The notes under the pieces are model-generated. The model was not told where the DNA came from, ran no database searches, and worked only from the letters and a program-made list of their open reading frames with translations. From contig OZ024862.1 in the NCBI GenBank assembly GCA_964017155.1, positions 34,729,690 through 34,793,689 of the forward strand: a DNA stretch of 64,000 nt. The letters are read 5' to 3'. This document shows, piece by piece, positions 14,319 through 27,989 of the stretch (position 1 is its first letter; each line of letters starts with the position of its first letter). A program made the translations under genes and the position numbers. The stretch is from Oasisia sp. SBJ-2009 (Eukaryota; Annelida; Polychaeta; Sabellida; Siboglinidae).

Positions 14319-17300
14319 GCTTCAAACCACAATCAACCTGGCACAGACTTATATTGTCAAGTAATCTGCCTGAGTCTTGCCAACCAATAAGCCATGGAAT
14401 TTGTTATCACAAACAAGAGATGGAGTAGGAAAGCTGATATCTGATGGATCACACCTCGGCTATATTGATGATTGTGACATGGGATGTAGTCAATGACAAA
14501 CTGAAATCTTTCCTCTGACAGCCGCTTTGTGCTGATTGTAGAGCAGGTCTCAGGAGACAGCGAGGCCAGGAGAAACATGTCATGTCACTGATTATCTAAA
14601 ATGATAGTCAACCCCACATACCCGTCGTGTGGAACTGGTGTAATTTTTAAATGGTTCAAAGTGGTTCCCGTGACCACAGACAATGTCCACCTGATTTAGT
14701 TGATATTAGAAACATGGGTGGATGATGGTGGATGGGTAAAAAATGAAGGAGAAAAAAAGGTCTTCAAAAATCATAGATATTGTTAGTTATGAGCTTAGAA
14801 CTGAGTGTAAATGGTTTCACGTGTGTGTATGTTTCAATTTCAGGTCAAAAACACATTTAAAGTTTGTAAACTGGCTTAATAATTGACATCCATGTGTCCA
14901 CAACAAATGTGTGACTTGCAAAAATGTGGTCCTGCATAAAGCCCTGATAACATCAATGTGCATTGATACATGTGCCACTCAACAGGTGGCACCACTGTAC
15001 TGATTTATTGCCTCTGCATAAAATATGTAACGCTTCATATTTTAGAACCTTCATGACTTTACCTGTCCATCCATTATATAACAAATTCAGGAAACCCGTG
15101 CTTTGTCATGATATTACATTTGTAGAAAATCCATTTCACAGAGGGACAGAATATGGCATCCCTATTGAAACCTGATTGCGTATAAGGAAAATATGTACCA
15201 TGTGACAGACATGTCATGTGACCAGTGGCACTCTGTGTATTTGGTCATGCATGAAAGATGACAATGTCATCAAGTACAAAAGATTTATGTTTACACATTT
15301 CTTCTGACAAGTAACCTTCTCTTTCCAGGGTGCCCATTCCATCACCTCCCACTAATGTTCCAGTGTCACCAACTGAAGGTGTTAATTGGTCACGACCCAG
15401 GAGCAATACAGCTATCCAGGGACCAGTGTTTCCTCTGGCCTTTAAATAAACCATTGCAAGCACACAGGGAAAGACGTAAAAAAGTAATGGCTTAAGCTCC
15501 CTGGATCAATCTTCACGTGTTTATGTCCACTAAGTTGATGACCACATCTATCATTTAAGTCTGACCAGCAAAGTCATTGAGTGGACAATCATCGGGGCCT
15601 CTTGCATGAGATCTGCACCACAAGGGTCAGTCTGTTCTGTAAGCTAAGGAGCTCATAGGGAAATACCATCGTTAAACAGATTCCATATTAAACATAAGGA
15701 GATTTTTCTAAATGTAAATGTATCACTAAGGACACTATTTCATGTGACACCAACGAATGTGTCCCGTCGTCACATGTCCTGGTGTTGACAATTTGCAGTA
15801 TAAAGATCAATGTCATGGAGCGAAATCAATTTGAGAGAGCCAAATTAGACTAATTGTAAAGAGCTCATAAGTACATATGCCTGTGAAATGGCTACTGTGG
15901 CCTGTTTGGCGGGACCATTCCTTAATCTCCAGACAACTGTTATTCTGGTAGCATACGTTGCCTTCTTGTCTTCCTTTGATTTGACTTTGCCGATTGATGT
16001 GACCAGTTTACTTGATGTGTTACATTACCTTGATGTTGTTTTAAATACTCACAACTTCAAACTATCTGGACCATTATCTGTCTATGAAGACATTTTAAAA
16101 TTGGTCCACACACAAATAGTGTCATTACATATATGACAAGGCTGGAAAAGAAGGACCTCTGTTAACACACAAAGACAACATCTAGTTGCAATAATTAGTA
16201 AATAATTGGCCCAGCATAATTGCACAACTATCTTTTCACTTCTATCACTTTTAACCTGATTGGGGACATTGATTTCTTCCAAATATTTACTTATTATGTC
16301 TGGATGCTAAAATATGATGGTCTAATTAGACAATAATTTATTTCAGTAATACACTGCTTGACACAGCACAAATACAATATGTATGCTAATTTGATGTATA
16401 ACACTTACAAAAGTGGAAGCAATGATGCTCACAAAATAGAGTATTTATAATCATTCCCATGATCCCATCGAAACTCTCAATTAACACTGACTGGAATGAA
16501 TATTGACACTTTTATGGTTCATGCTTGAACACAAATTGATTATCTATTTGTCTATGACAGACACTTTAGTGGGCATTTATTACCTTGCTGAAATATTTAA
16601 ACACAATACAGTGTAATAACTAAGGAGATTGGTTCATATTTGATACAGCCATTACCAGGATTGCCATATTTATGTCTCATCAATCGCATACTTTGTACTC
16701 ACGATGAAGGCATATGGTAATTACAGATAGATTATGTATGGACATACATGAATGTTTAATATTTAATTCCAATGACAGTAACCCTTTGTGATCTCTCACA
16801 CATAACTGGACATGTTTACTGTTTGTTTGTTCCGCAGTTACAGAGAATAGCAATCACACTCACATGCGCTCACTTACGTCCGCTGGATACCTTCATTTAT
16901 TCATTAACAGCATCCTTAAAGGTCAAAGGAGCCACTACTAAGAAAATACAAAAATAGATGTAATAACATTTGAAAATATACCATTAAAAGTGATAGCTTT
17001 TTAAAGAAAGGTGTAGTTTTTCGCAAGGTGCGAGGTGGTAATGTAGTAAAATCGATAGTCTCATGAAAGCTTGCCGCCATGTGCATGTGTAAGATGGCTT
17101 AGTGGGCCATGTGCACATACAAGGCTATTTGACTTAGATTTACATATCTTGGCACAGTTATGGAAGACTTGCAGTTCATTATGGACTGATGACATGTTGC
17201 TAAATGTGATCAATGGTGTACTGGCTTATAAGTCCAGTGAAAATACTCAATAAGCCAATTATAGTTCACCGTTCAACAGAGAATGAGGGATAAATTAGGG

Positions 17301-18559
17301 CTGTTTCTTGGTAGTTTCCTTGAAAATGTACAGCATCGTAAATTGACTGTATGGCCACATATTCAAGGACAGCATATTGATATGAGTGTATGGACATGTG
17401 TGCACACATGTGGACATGTAGGCATGCATAAGCGTGTTTCTGCAACTCCCAAATGGACATTTCTTTGAAGTCTTGTTACTGTAGCTGGCCATTAGCAATG
17501 CATGTTTTCATGCAGATCACTTCTGCTACATTATGTTCTCTCTGGAGGTATTGTTCAAAGCCATCGCCGCTGTCACTGTTGTTTACAAATAGTAACTATG
17601 GCAACAGCAGATACACCTATACTTATTTCCCAGGTGACTGTCTCTGGAAAGAATTTTGCATAAACACTGTCTTCTGTCACGGAAATATGTCTGCAATTTG
17701 TGTTTGGTATTTTCATCTATTCACTTCCTTATAATTATTATAAAACAATAAATCTGAAGTAACTATAAACAGTTTATCTAATGTGGTAAATCATGCATGT
17801 CCTAGTTGTTCCATCCATTGCATCAACGACGATAGCACAGATGTGAAATGAGGGTGTTTCCATAAACACAATATGCACATACCAACCCTTTATTATCCCT
17901 TGACATATTACTAAATACATTAATTTCACATTTTTGTCAGAAGCCTTCATTCATTATTTAATAAGCACATATCTACATTCATGTTTATTCATCTAGATGC
18001 TAGATCGTCTCTCTATTAGTAACGGACTTTGTACTCCAAATAAAACCGAATAACTTACACTTGAAATATACTTACATAATAACACAAATTAAGGAGCTGG
18101 TATTGAAACAGTCTTTGAATTATGACTTGAAAATACATAGTTCCATGCACAGTTCTACAGCTGCACCCTGACTTTTTCAATTTCTGCCTGATTGAGGCCC
18201 ATCCAGGTCAGTGGGTTATTACAGCTTTGAAGGAATGTCCTGGACAGGTCATGGGGATGTGGCCTCGCTTGGCCTGTCCAGCAGCCATTAATGAAAAGTC
18301 TAATCACTACAGACAAACCCACGGGAATCAGAGAAAACACCAAATGCCTTGATGAGTTATGTTGATATTGCAGTTTTACACGACACACAGATAGATATAT
18401 GCGTGAGATATCAGATAACTGTGAGGCTCCAAGATGACCTGATAAGAAAGGGACGACTGAGCTGGAGATGAAACCGATAGAGCCAGTGACAATGGAAGAG
18501 AAACGCTGCAGACTTGCTGGCCAATGACCCAGAAGACAGCATGCAAAGTTAAATAGCCT
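14319..18559. other. No supported gene
   Basis: Apart from the old repeat at 14757-14955, a palindromic ACATGTGTGCACACATGT lies near 17395-17412. No exon is recognised. Confidence 0.5.
14757..14955 (+). repeat. Old interspersed repeat, copy A
   Basis: Shares GGTCTTCAAAAATCA, TTTCAGGTCA, AACTGGCTT, GTGTC.ACAACA and TCCTGC in order with 34679-34850. Diverged and non-coding. Confidence 0.5.
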
Positions 18560-19490
18560 CAGATCGGCAACATTGACGTGACACCCAATGCGCATGCAAG
18601 ACATTTTTTGGGAGTGACATTCAATTCCAATATGTCCCTTGAGCGACACGTTACTAACATTTCCAGAACAGCGTATTACTATCTCCACAGGATTGGACGC
18701 ATTCGTCGCTATTTAGAACAAGGACCTACAAAAGAACTTATCCATGCCCTGGTTATATCAGCATTGACTGTTGCAACAGCCTCCTGATTGGATTGTCAGT
18801 GGCGGCAGTTGAGAAACTACAACATGTTCAAAATGCTTGTGCTCGTGTCATACTGATTCGATCAAACCGAGAAATGTCACGCCCATGCTCTTTGAGCTGC
18901 ATTGGCTTTCCTGTTAAGAGTCGCATCACACACTTCTCATCTTTAAATGCCTCCACGGTCTTGCACCTCCATATGTATCAGCACATCTCTCTCCGTAACG
19001 CACGACACGCAGTCTACGCTCTTTTGGTCAGTTACTTCTTAAACAGCTCACTTCCCGAACGATCCTTCTCTTGTGCAGCTCCAAGGGCATGGAACCAACT
19101 ACCCCTTACACTGCGCCAATGTACGAGTGTTAATCATGTAAGGTTGCACTCAAGACACATCTTTTTATAGATTATTATTTTGACATTCGATGATCGAAGT
19201 TAATTAGTCAACTATTCATCCATTTATTTTAATTTATTTATTATTTTAATGATTACATATTTATTCTATTTTTTAATGCATTGTATTGTTATGTGCTAAT
19301 TTATGTCGGTATTTTAAAGGAACATGATTGTTTTATTAGTATATATATTGGTATTCTTTTATTATATTATGCAATATGCCTTTGACCTGGTATTTCATAT
19401 GGATACTTGGTGATTCCTCAGGTTTGTCTGTAGTATTTTATATGGATACATGGCGAGTTATAAATGTTTAACAATAAAAACTAATAAACG
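18560..19490 (+). pseudogene. Decayed LINE reverse-transcriptase C-terminus
   Basis: Frame 18578-18787 has HFLGVTFNSNMSLERHVTNI and RIGRIRRYLE; frame 18793-19170 continues with VEKLQHVQNACARVI and ends CAAPRAWNQLPLTLRQ. These are consecutive landmarks of a non-LTR reverse transcriptase C-terminal region. They are split by stop codons and frameshifts, so the copy is dead. An AT-rich 3' tail runs to an AATAAA-like end near 19480. The minus-strand frame at 18155-18688 overlaps it and appears meaningless. Confidence 0.7.
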
Positions 19491-19703
19491 TAATACACCA
19501 ATACATGATGTAAATCACTGCTCCAGGTCAAATTAAATTACATTCAGGAAAAGAGAAGTTTGAATGCTATTCCGGCTGCAAAAAGGGCAATTCCACTAGA
19601 TACTAAGAGCACATGCACTTGCTTTGTCCGAGTTGATGTGATGTGATGGACTGAAAGCATTGAGGTAAGAACACTGTCATGGCACTGTAATAACTTAGAC
19701 GAG

Positions 19704-20038
19704 TGTGGGGAGCGGTGGTCACATGGTAGAGTGCCGGACTGTCAATCGAGGGGACGGTGGTTCAATCCCACCTACCGTTTCGAAACTTAGGCAATTTCGT
19801 TCACCTCACATTGCCTGTGTCTTTCGGAAGAGACACTAAAAGCCGGTGGTCCCTTCTAACTGGTGTCTATGCCAAGGGATGTAAAGGATCCCATACAGAG
19901 GGTAAATGTGTAACCTGTAGTGGACTCACTAATTCTAGAGAAGGACAACTCTGAAAACCAAGCTCGACAATACTCTAGTCACAAACATGTGGCTAACATA
20001 GAGTGATGAGCTAACCATAAGAAGAAGAAGAAGAAGAG
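19704..20038 (+). mobile_element. tRNA-derived SINE, copy 1
   Basis: The head looks like a tRNA: box A region GGTCACATGGTAGAGTGCC and box B GGTTCAATCCC. A shared body follows (AGAGACACTAAAAGCCGGTG, then TGTAACCTGTAGTGGA) and the copy ends in a (GAA)n tail at 20021-20037. The copy appears full length. The tRNA head is pol III promoter-like but carries no intact cloverleaf I could close, so it is not called a tRNA gene. Confidence 0.8.
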
Positions 20039-21270
20039 TGAAGTAAAGGATTAGTGACTCACCACTCAGCACCCGCTCCGTGGGGCCTCTTGCGACTAGG
20101 TCTGTTGGGCTTTGGCTCCGAGGCGAGGTTTACGTCTGTCAACACAGCAAGGTAGACCTTCATTAGATGCATGCAACATCATGTCTTATGTATGACATCT
20201 ACTGATGGCTGGTTCGCCATCTACTACGCATTCTAAACGCACCAGTGACACACAGTGGCAAGTAATATCGTTGTATGCAAAGTTCCTCAAGTGAAACATT
20301 ATTTGCTGATTTTGTGAACTACCAGTTGGCAAATAATGATCCTGCAAATGGTTCAAATGCAGAAGACAGTTCTTCTGGTGTATCCATGAATTACATTTGT
20401 CACAATGTAAATTTGAATTCTTTTGTAAAGGATGCAAAATATCCCCGTTTTCAGAAATTCTCAGTAATTGGCTGAATGTTAAATGTTACCCCAGTAATTA
20501 CAAAATAACATTACTAAAAACCTCATTGCTCTTTTAGAAAATAATCAAGATATACCGTGGTATGTTCTTTGATATGTATGTCATGAAAAGGCATGGTGGT
20601 ACCAATTAATTCTATAATAATTATAATTCTGAATAGCTCATGAGATGTGACACTTTTTATTAGATTTGGCGCAACCATTATTAGCATTATCATACACAAG
20701 TTATTCTTTCCAGGTGACTTATATGTACTATAGATGATTAATTACCAGTTAATCATTGTCTATAAAACAAGGACGCAACATCATTAAGTGAAAAAAACTT
20801 TGAAATGCATTTCCCGTAAAAAAATTGATCTAATCTATTTACTAAGTAGGAAAATGACAGACTGTCACTATAAATGATTAGTCTGGTGGTGACGGTGGAA
20901 GTAACGTCTGAACAATGGACTTATGGGTAATATCAGATAACATCTTTCTTGCATTAAGGTCTCACTGGTACAACTCTCCCTGATATGTTTTCATCATAAG
21001 GAAAACATCTGGCTCAGAATTGTAAACGAACATGTGTAGGAATGTCCAGTTGTCCTAGTGTCCTGCATCCTTATAGCTTTACAGACTTTCTTGCTAGACA
21101 ATAGGTCATGATCACTGATGGAGAGATCTGTTCTTTGATTGGACACTGTAACTCTGGTATATGATTGTGATAAAATATTCTGATTCTGGACAGAGTGGAA
21201 TATATAATGCTAAACAATTGCGAATGTGAAAGCAAGCTTCAGTCCTAGAAGAATTAAATTAACAGTGTCT

Positions 21271-21387
<117 letters not shown>

Positions 21388-22514
21388 AGACACCCACATG
21401 ATATATTAATCTTTTCCACACTGCACTCGACACAATGAAACTTTTCATTTATTTAAATCAAACAGATTGATTGGGTGTAGCACTCGCATTGCGTGATTTC
21501 AATGGTGATGGATGGAAGCATTCACTAGAGGTGGTTGCATCACGAGATCGTGCGCGTACTGCGAGAAAGTACCTTAATAAGTTCACGTCGAGATTGATGC
21601 ATGTTATCACATAACAGGAGGTGAAGTCAATGCAAAATGGCAACAGATGTCTACATTATTTTTTCATCTGACATATGTTGATCAATGTCTTGTCATAACG
21701 CTATTGGTTGGCTTGCGAATGTTGCAAAGATATGATTGATGTGGATATTAAGGTCAACTGTACTGAGGAACAGAACTAAGCGAATAGCGTTTTCAATAAT
21801 ATTTGTTCTACACGAAGGAATTGTAATGTAGACATCAAACAATGAGAACATAACATGACATACAGCTGTAACAATTAAACAATGAAGTGCATTGGTCTTG
21901 TACTCCAATTCTCATTGTTTCCAGCACATAGCAACATTAATCATGCAATAATGTCTTATAAGTTATAAAGCACTGTATTAATTGTGCTTCCACTTTTATG
22001 ATCCAATGAGGTCTTTTAGCCAACCTCTCTATGCTGGCACTAAGGATGGTCACTGCCAATGTGCTTGTCATCTTCATTGGGTTTTTAAGCCCCAAACTGA
22101 GATGGGATCAACAGTTAATGAAGCTGGGACAATTTTGTAAAAAAAAAGGCTTGTAAGAGATAAGAGAATGCAACACCAAACATTGTGAACTGAAAACATT
22201 CATACAAATGTATGTATGTGTTTACAATCTTGTTTTCGAAGGTCTCCATGGTAACAACACCTGCCACCGCATTTAAGCCTCTATAGCAATATAACTTTGA
22301 ATTAGTCATCCTCTCAAACCTAAACAGGGTAATAATGACAAATTCTGGTTCACACTTCTTCTGTAGGCTTGTCAGGAACACTTCCACAAACCAGGTCCCA
22401 CGGGGCTGTGGAGAATCAACACAATCCATGTTTAATCTAGCTGCACGTTTTCTATTCAGCACCCAGCACATATTGGCAACTGTTATTCATCAGACATTTG
22501 GTGACATTTCAAAG

Positions 22515-22676
22515 TGTGTGTGTGCGCGTGTGTGCGTGTGCGCGTGTGCGCGTGTGCGCGTGTGCGCGTGTGCGCGTGTGCGCGTGTGCGCGTGTGCGCG
22601 TGTGCGCGTGTGCGCGTGTGCGCGTGTGCGCGTGTGTGCGTGTGTGCGTGTGCGCGTGTGCGTGAGTGCGCGCGCA

Positions 22677-22713
<37 letters not shown>

Positions 22714-22740
22714 ATATGTGTGTGTGTGTTGGTGTGAATA
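22515..22740. repeat. (GTGTGCGC)n then (TG)n tract
   Basis: About 18 octamers of GTGTGCGC at 22523-22670, then TG repeats. Strict purine-pyrimidine alternation with many CG steps makes it a strong Z-DNA candidate. Confidence 0.95.
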
Positions 22741-23702
22741 TGTGTATGCATGTGTCTGTGTGGTTTTAGGTAACAATACATCTCATTTGTTTGTTCTGTT
22801 TCTTTTGAACAGCTAAAATACTAAATGAGCATCCATGTCTAAATGTCACACTCATAAGTACCGTAGTCTAAGATTACATGCATATATCATAAAAGTCTAA
22901 GATTACATCCATAATCCAAGCGTTGACATAGTAATTGATTTGTTACCATACATAAACCACTTTCTGCAATATCATGCAATCTAGAGAGATGACAATGCCG
23001 CATTCTGCGTTTCTTTCTAATCATCAGCGAGCATCAGCTAAGAAAGGTCAAACACATGAAGAGTAAAAGCAATCTCCATCTTAAAAAGCAACAGAACAAA
23101 AACAAGAAACCGGCACCAACAGACAAACGTGACAAATCAGCCGCTGCCTTCGTGATATGCCAGTTCTAATTCTACCAAAAAAAAGAAATCAATTAAATTC
23201 TTCAGGAGAAGACGCCCAAAACGAACATTTCCTTATGGGATTGTTTGCGATGCATGACATTCTGTGAATGATCACCAATCACTTCACAACATAATGGCAA
23301 GTATCACTTTCTAAATTATTCACCGATACTGCACAAACTGCCAGAGTGAAGCGATACTTCAACGTGAGCGCTGACATGTTCTACGACATGCATCAGAGTT
23401 TAGTCACCATACTGTGAAGTCAGGTAATTTTGGGTGTGATGGGGTGTTGACATAACGATGAAAGTAACATGGTGTCTTTGTAAAACTGCCCCAGACCTGA
23501 AGGCAAACTGGGATTAAATAACTGGATTATGCAGGAGGGTGGAGAATGTCTTACCTTGGTGGTATCAGTTTTAAATATGTTTCAGCTACACCTAACACCA
23601 GTGTCAGAATAAGCAAAACCTGGATTTCGTAACCAGTTGTACTACCGGATTTGTTTTATCTACTCATATTGTATGACCAGTGATGCACTGTGGAATGTAG
23701 TC

Positions 23703-23934
23703 AACTAGCATATTGTAAATAAAGTTCCAAATACCTGTCTGACTCTGACTTCACTGTGTTCTACTGTGAAGCTGTCAGTGTCCACTCGACCCCTTCGTCA
23801 GCCCTGGACGAAGGTGTCGGGAGACACTGACAGGTCCCCAGGAGAACACAGTGAATCGGAAAGGTATCTGGAACTTTATTTATGAATTTAACTGAATCCG
23901 GTAGCAACGTTCATGCTGATAACTAGCATATTGT
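23703..23934. mobile_element. Foldback insertion flanked by a 14-bp direct repeat
   Basis: AACTAGCATATTGT occurs at 23703-23716 and again at 23921-23934. Between them is a long hairpin: the arm from about 23717 (AATAAAGTTCC, CACTGTGTTCT, CTGTCAGTGTC, CCTTCGTC) pairs with 23806-23883, with a 7-10 nt loop at AGCCCTG. The two arms differ by a few substitutions and one 9-nt insertion (near 23764-23772). Confidence 0.65.
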
Positions 23935-24872
23935 TTTCAGCCTTATTCAAAGTGAAGATTTACGTTCAATGAAGTGAAGATTTATGTTTAGTGTGAGGGA
24001 TGATTTGTGTTTAATAGTATGGAAGAAGATTTGTTTCATAGCATGAGTGAAGTGAAGATTTATATTCAGTTGTATGAATGCAGTGAAAATTAATGTTCAA
24101 CTGCCTGAATGAATGAACAACGTTCCGCTGCATGAAGATTTATGATCTATTGGGTGTTTGTCACTTTATGTTCATAATCATATATTCATTCACTGCCACT
24201 CACACAATAACATTATGATATACTTCAAGTTGCGTCAAACTATAATCAAGCAGTGTTTATCACCTGTCTTCCAGCCAAAGGCATGTCAGGCATAAAATGT
24301 TCATGGGCACATCTTCCACCCTTTGAAGAATCCGTGATGCTTTTATTTGTTTTTAAATTCCCTAGATCAGCTGGTGAGATGCAGGTCTTGAGGCAGCTGC
24401 GGTCTGCCAAATTGTGTGTAAAAAGACAGCGGACTGGGAATACCTTGCCGCCTGAGGCTGTCCAAGGCCGATGTATGAAGAATGATGAACTGTTTGCACC
24501 CCAGTGACACGAACTGGAGGGGGAGGTGGCGAATGCCCACTGGATTACATCATCCCAAAGCTACATTACATATTTATGTCAATGCTAATTATAGCAACAG
24601 TTCTCAATTGATTGAGATCAACCAAAACTGGTTGGTGCTGTGCTCGCTACTGGACATACGTCTTGTAAATTATGTTGTATGATATTGTGTTGTATGACTG
24701 TCATTAGAAAATAATTCTATAAACACTGTTGTGTGATCGATCAGTGTGGTGATTTTATGGGTATCAATAAGTGTCATTTCAACAGGTTGCATGTAACGTT
24801 ATAGCCAATCAGAAAGTACCATGACTGACAGGTGCTGTGCTGTATTCACTGTCAGCTTTCTAATGTACTGAT

Positions 24873-24951
24873 ATGTACCAGGTGACCTCAGAATGTACCA
24901 CGTGACCTCAGAATGTACCAGGTGACCCCAGGATGAACCAGATGACCTCAC
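24873..24951. repeat. 20-bp tandem repeat, about four units
   Basis: Units of AATGTACCAGGTGACCTCAG with increasing divergence to the right. Confidence 0.8.
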
Positions 24952-27340
24952 AGATCATCTCAGTACCTTGATGTCTGATACCAGACAGAATTAATTTCAT
25001 CTGGCCACTGCACTCCAGAAGAGAGTTTGTAAACACTGATATGACGGTATTAATGTATTAACAGTCTCGGTCCACAGCATAAAATATCGATGTCTGATGC
25101 CAGTCAAAACTGACTTGAACTCTCTCCAAATGAAAATAATATCATCTAATAATCACTGATTGACATTCTGATATCATCCATTGGTGATCTCACAATCAAG
25201 ATTTCATGGTATGTTGCAAAATTCTGACATCTTACCATCATGACCCACACCTATAAATATTTAAAAAAACGTGTGTTACATCTCAATAACATTACATTTC
25301 AATGTACCATTTCGTGAGTCATCTCTATAAAATAAATGTTGCAATTACATCACAGCCACAAGATTCCTTGATAAATTACCATAGTTTTTGTGTGTGATGT
25401 TTCAAATAATGTTTTGCTGTGGAGACATATACATCGTGTAATTTTATTCAAAGATGTCTTAAATTTCAGAATATGTCCCACATCAACTTCCCAATTTTAA
25501 CTAATCATACAGAGATAACATACTGTCTATTTCAACCACTCTATGTGACTCTGGGCTACGGTCTAGAATACACTACGAATCCAGATAATATTGATCCATG
25601 CATTAGCATCAATTGTGTAAAAGAAACCTTTCTAACAATTGTGTAAACGAAACCTTTCTAACAGAGTGCGAGCTATTTCTAAACACAACATCGCAATCCC
25701 ACAGTTTTATCTTTGAATCGTCATTGGGAGATCTACCAAGGTACAAGAAGCTTTATTTAATGTCGGTTTACATGTGAATTTCATAACATTAACTCATCTG
25801 AGCTATTTGCTGACAAACAAGTGTAACGCAACAAGACATAAAAACGTAAAAGAAACATACAAAATATTTAAAGTTAAACATTATAATAATAAAAAAATAC
25901 GGATGTCCAAGCATAAATTCATGTTAGCACAACACTTTCATGAAATTGTGATCTGTTTAACAGAACAATACCGTGTGGTGTTTTATTGTACCAAGATATG
26001 CCATAATGGGTATGGACAGTTTCTTGGAAGTGAAAAAGACTACTAGGAAAAATGTATTCTACAACTAAGAAGTAATGAATAGACCTATAATAGCCAACCC
26101 AATTACCCTGACAGTATTGTGCATCCATGGAAATGCAATACCTGCATGGCAGATTTCATGGTGCGTGGCGTCTTTCTAACTCGCTTAGCCTGCTGTGCTG
26201 TCATTCGGTAAAATGCACTTATCAGGCTGGCAATTAATTATGTGTCCTGGCAATTTCCTGTTTCTTGAGGTACGCATGCGATGGGCCTCGTGATCTTGAT
26301 GGCTGCCTTATTGTCAGTGCTTAGGGCACAGGGTTAAATAGTGAATAAAAATCTTTTCTTTAGTGCTTGATAATGTGCCGCAGAGCACTGCCGCAAACTA
26401 GTGATGAAGTTAAAAAATGTGTAATTTGTTAGTCTACATATTCTTACTTGTGGTGTAACTGTTTCATTTGTCATCAGCTAGAACCTGAATATATTGCATT
26501 GCATGTGTTTCAAATAGTTACGTTGCATATTTCCTTAGTTCTGATGCATTATTAATATTAGTTATGTTTCCTGTAAATAAAAGTGAAACATTAGAAATAA
26601 AAAGCAGCAATGGCCGGTGATTCCTGTGACAATGATTATGCCCATACAGTGTTAGCAGTATTTATGTAAACATTCTATTTGTCATATTATTATAATAAAA
26701 CTATACAGTATTTTGTTACCAATCACTGTTTTGTTGTCATTAATGTACAGTAGCAGCTATGTTTTATGTACTGAATATTTCTGTATATTTTGGGGACAGA
26801 TACATATATCTTATTCAGGTCATTTATGTAAGCGACTAAAATCTGTAAATATCTTATTCTTGTGCAGCAAATTGTTGCCATTGTTTTAGCAAATGATGTC
26901 GATGCTACCAATCAGGTGATATATATTAATTATAATATGAACGCCGCATCGTTAGTCATTCCAACTGCAATGTTATGTAACGTCTCATGCAATGGTTTGT
27001 AACTCTCATCTGCTTCATGTAAACAACTCTCTATTAGCCATTACAGGAAGCTGAGACACCTAATTATACAAACACAACATGACAGGGTAACTGGGGAGAA
27101 GGCAATGGGTGTAATTGAGCCCCGTGATTAAGCTAACTGAAGTGTCGGTGGCAGCCTGGTGGGGGGATTATTAATGTCATTGTATACCTTGTTAAGACTT
27201 GACAAGACGGGGAAGCAGGGATGATTAGAAGGGCTAGACCATGGGTAGGGAGAGGAAGACAGGGATAAGAGAGGACGGGTTCAGTTGTACAAAAGCAATG
27301 CTTACTTCTTCACACTGGTAAAGAACTGACCCCTTACAAC

Positions 27341-27989
27341 AAAAAACCCTCACAGATATAACTCCTCTAGGCATGTCTCCTCAGGTATTGACCAAAAAAC
27401 CTCACAGATATAACTCCTCTAGGCATGTCTCCTCAGTTATTGACAAAAATCCTCACAGATATAACTCCTCTAGGCATGTCTCCTCAGTTACTGACAAAAA
27501 CCCTCACAGATATAACTTCTATAGGCATGTCTCCTCAGTTATTGACAAAAACCCTCACATATATAACTTCTATAGGCAGGTCTCCTCAGATACTGACAAA
27601 AACCCTCACAGATATAACTTCTATAGGCATGTCTCCTCAGTTATTGACAAAAACCCTCACAGATATAACTCCTCTAGGCATGTCTCCTCAGTTATTGACA
27701 AAAACCCTCACAGATATAACTCCTCTAGGCATGTCTCCTCAGCTATTGACAAAAACCCTTACAGATATAAGTCCTCTAGGTATGTCTCCTCAGTTATTGA
27801 CAAAAACCCTAACAGATATAACTCCTCCAGGCATGTCTCTTCAGTTATTAACAAAAACCCTCACAGATATAACTCATTTAGGCATGTCTCCTCAGTTATT
27901 GACAAAGAAAATCACAGCTATAACTCCTCTAGGCATGTCTCCTCAGTTATTGACAAAAACCCTCACAGATATAACTCCCCTAGGCATGT
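27341..27989. repeat. 51-bp tandem array ending at a SINE fragment
   Basis: About 12.7 units containing AGGCATGTCTCCTCAGTTAT and TTGACAAAAACCCTCACAGA. The 51-bp unit equals 17 codons, so two plus frames stay open for about 220 codons (repeats of VSSVIDKNPHRYNSSRH, or SPQLLTKTLTDITPLGM). No evidence that either is translated. Confidence 0.93.

Noticed and set aside
18155..18688. 177-codon minus frame
   Set aside because: Overlaps the plus-strand LINE remnant at 18560-18688; no recognisable content, and splice and codon signals are absent.
19704..19776. Possible tRNA gene from box A and box B
   Set aside because: Box motifs are present but no clean cloverleaf, and the sequence continues into a SINE body repeated elsewhere.
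20186..20437. Minus frame with CDKCNSWIH, resembling a PHD-type finger of retroelement proteins
   Set aside because: Only one short cysteine cluster; the partner cysteines and further domain residues were not found, so it is left unassigned.
24253..24507. 84-codon plus frame after acceptor-like ccttccag
   Set aside because: Mixed residue composition is suggestive, but there is no family resemblance, donor or partner exon.
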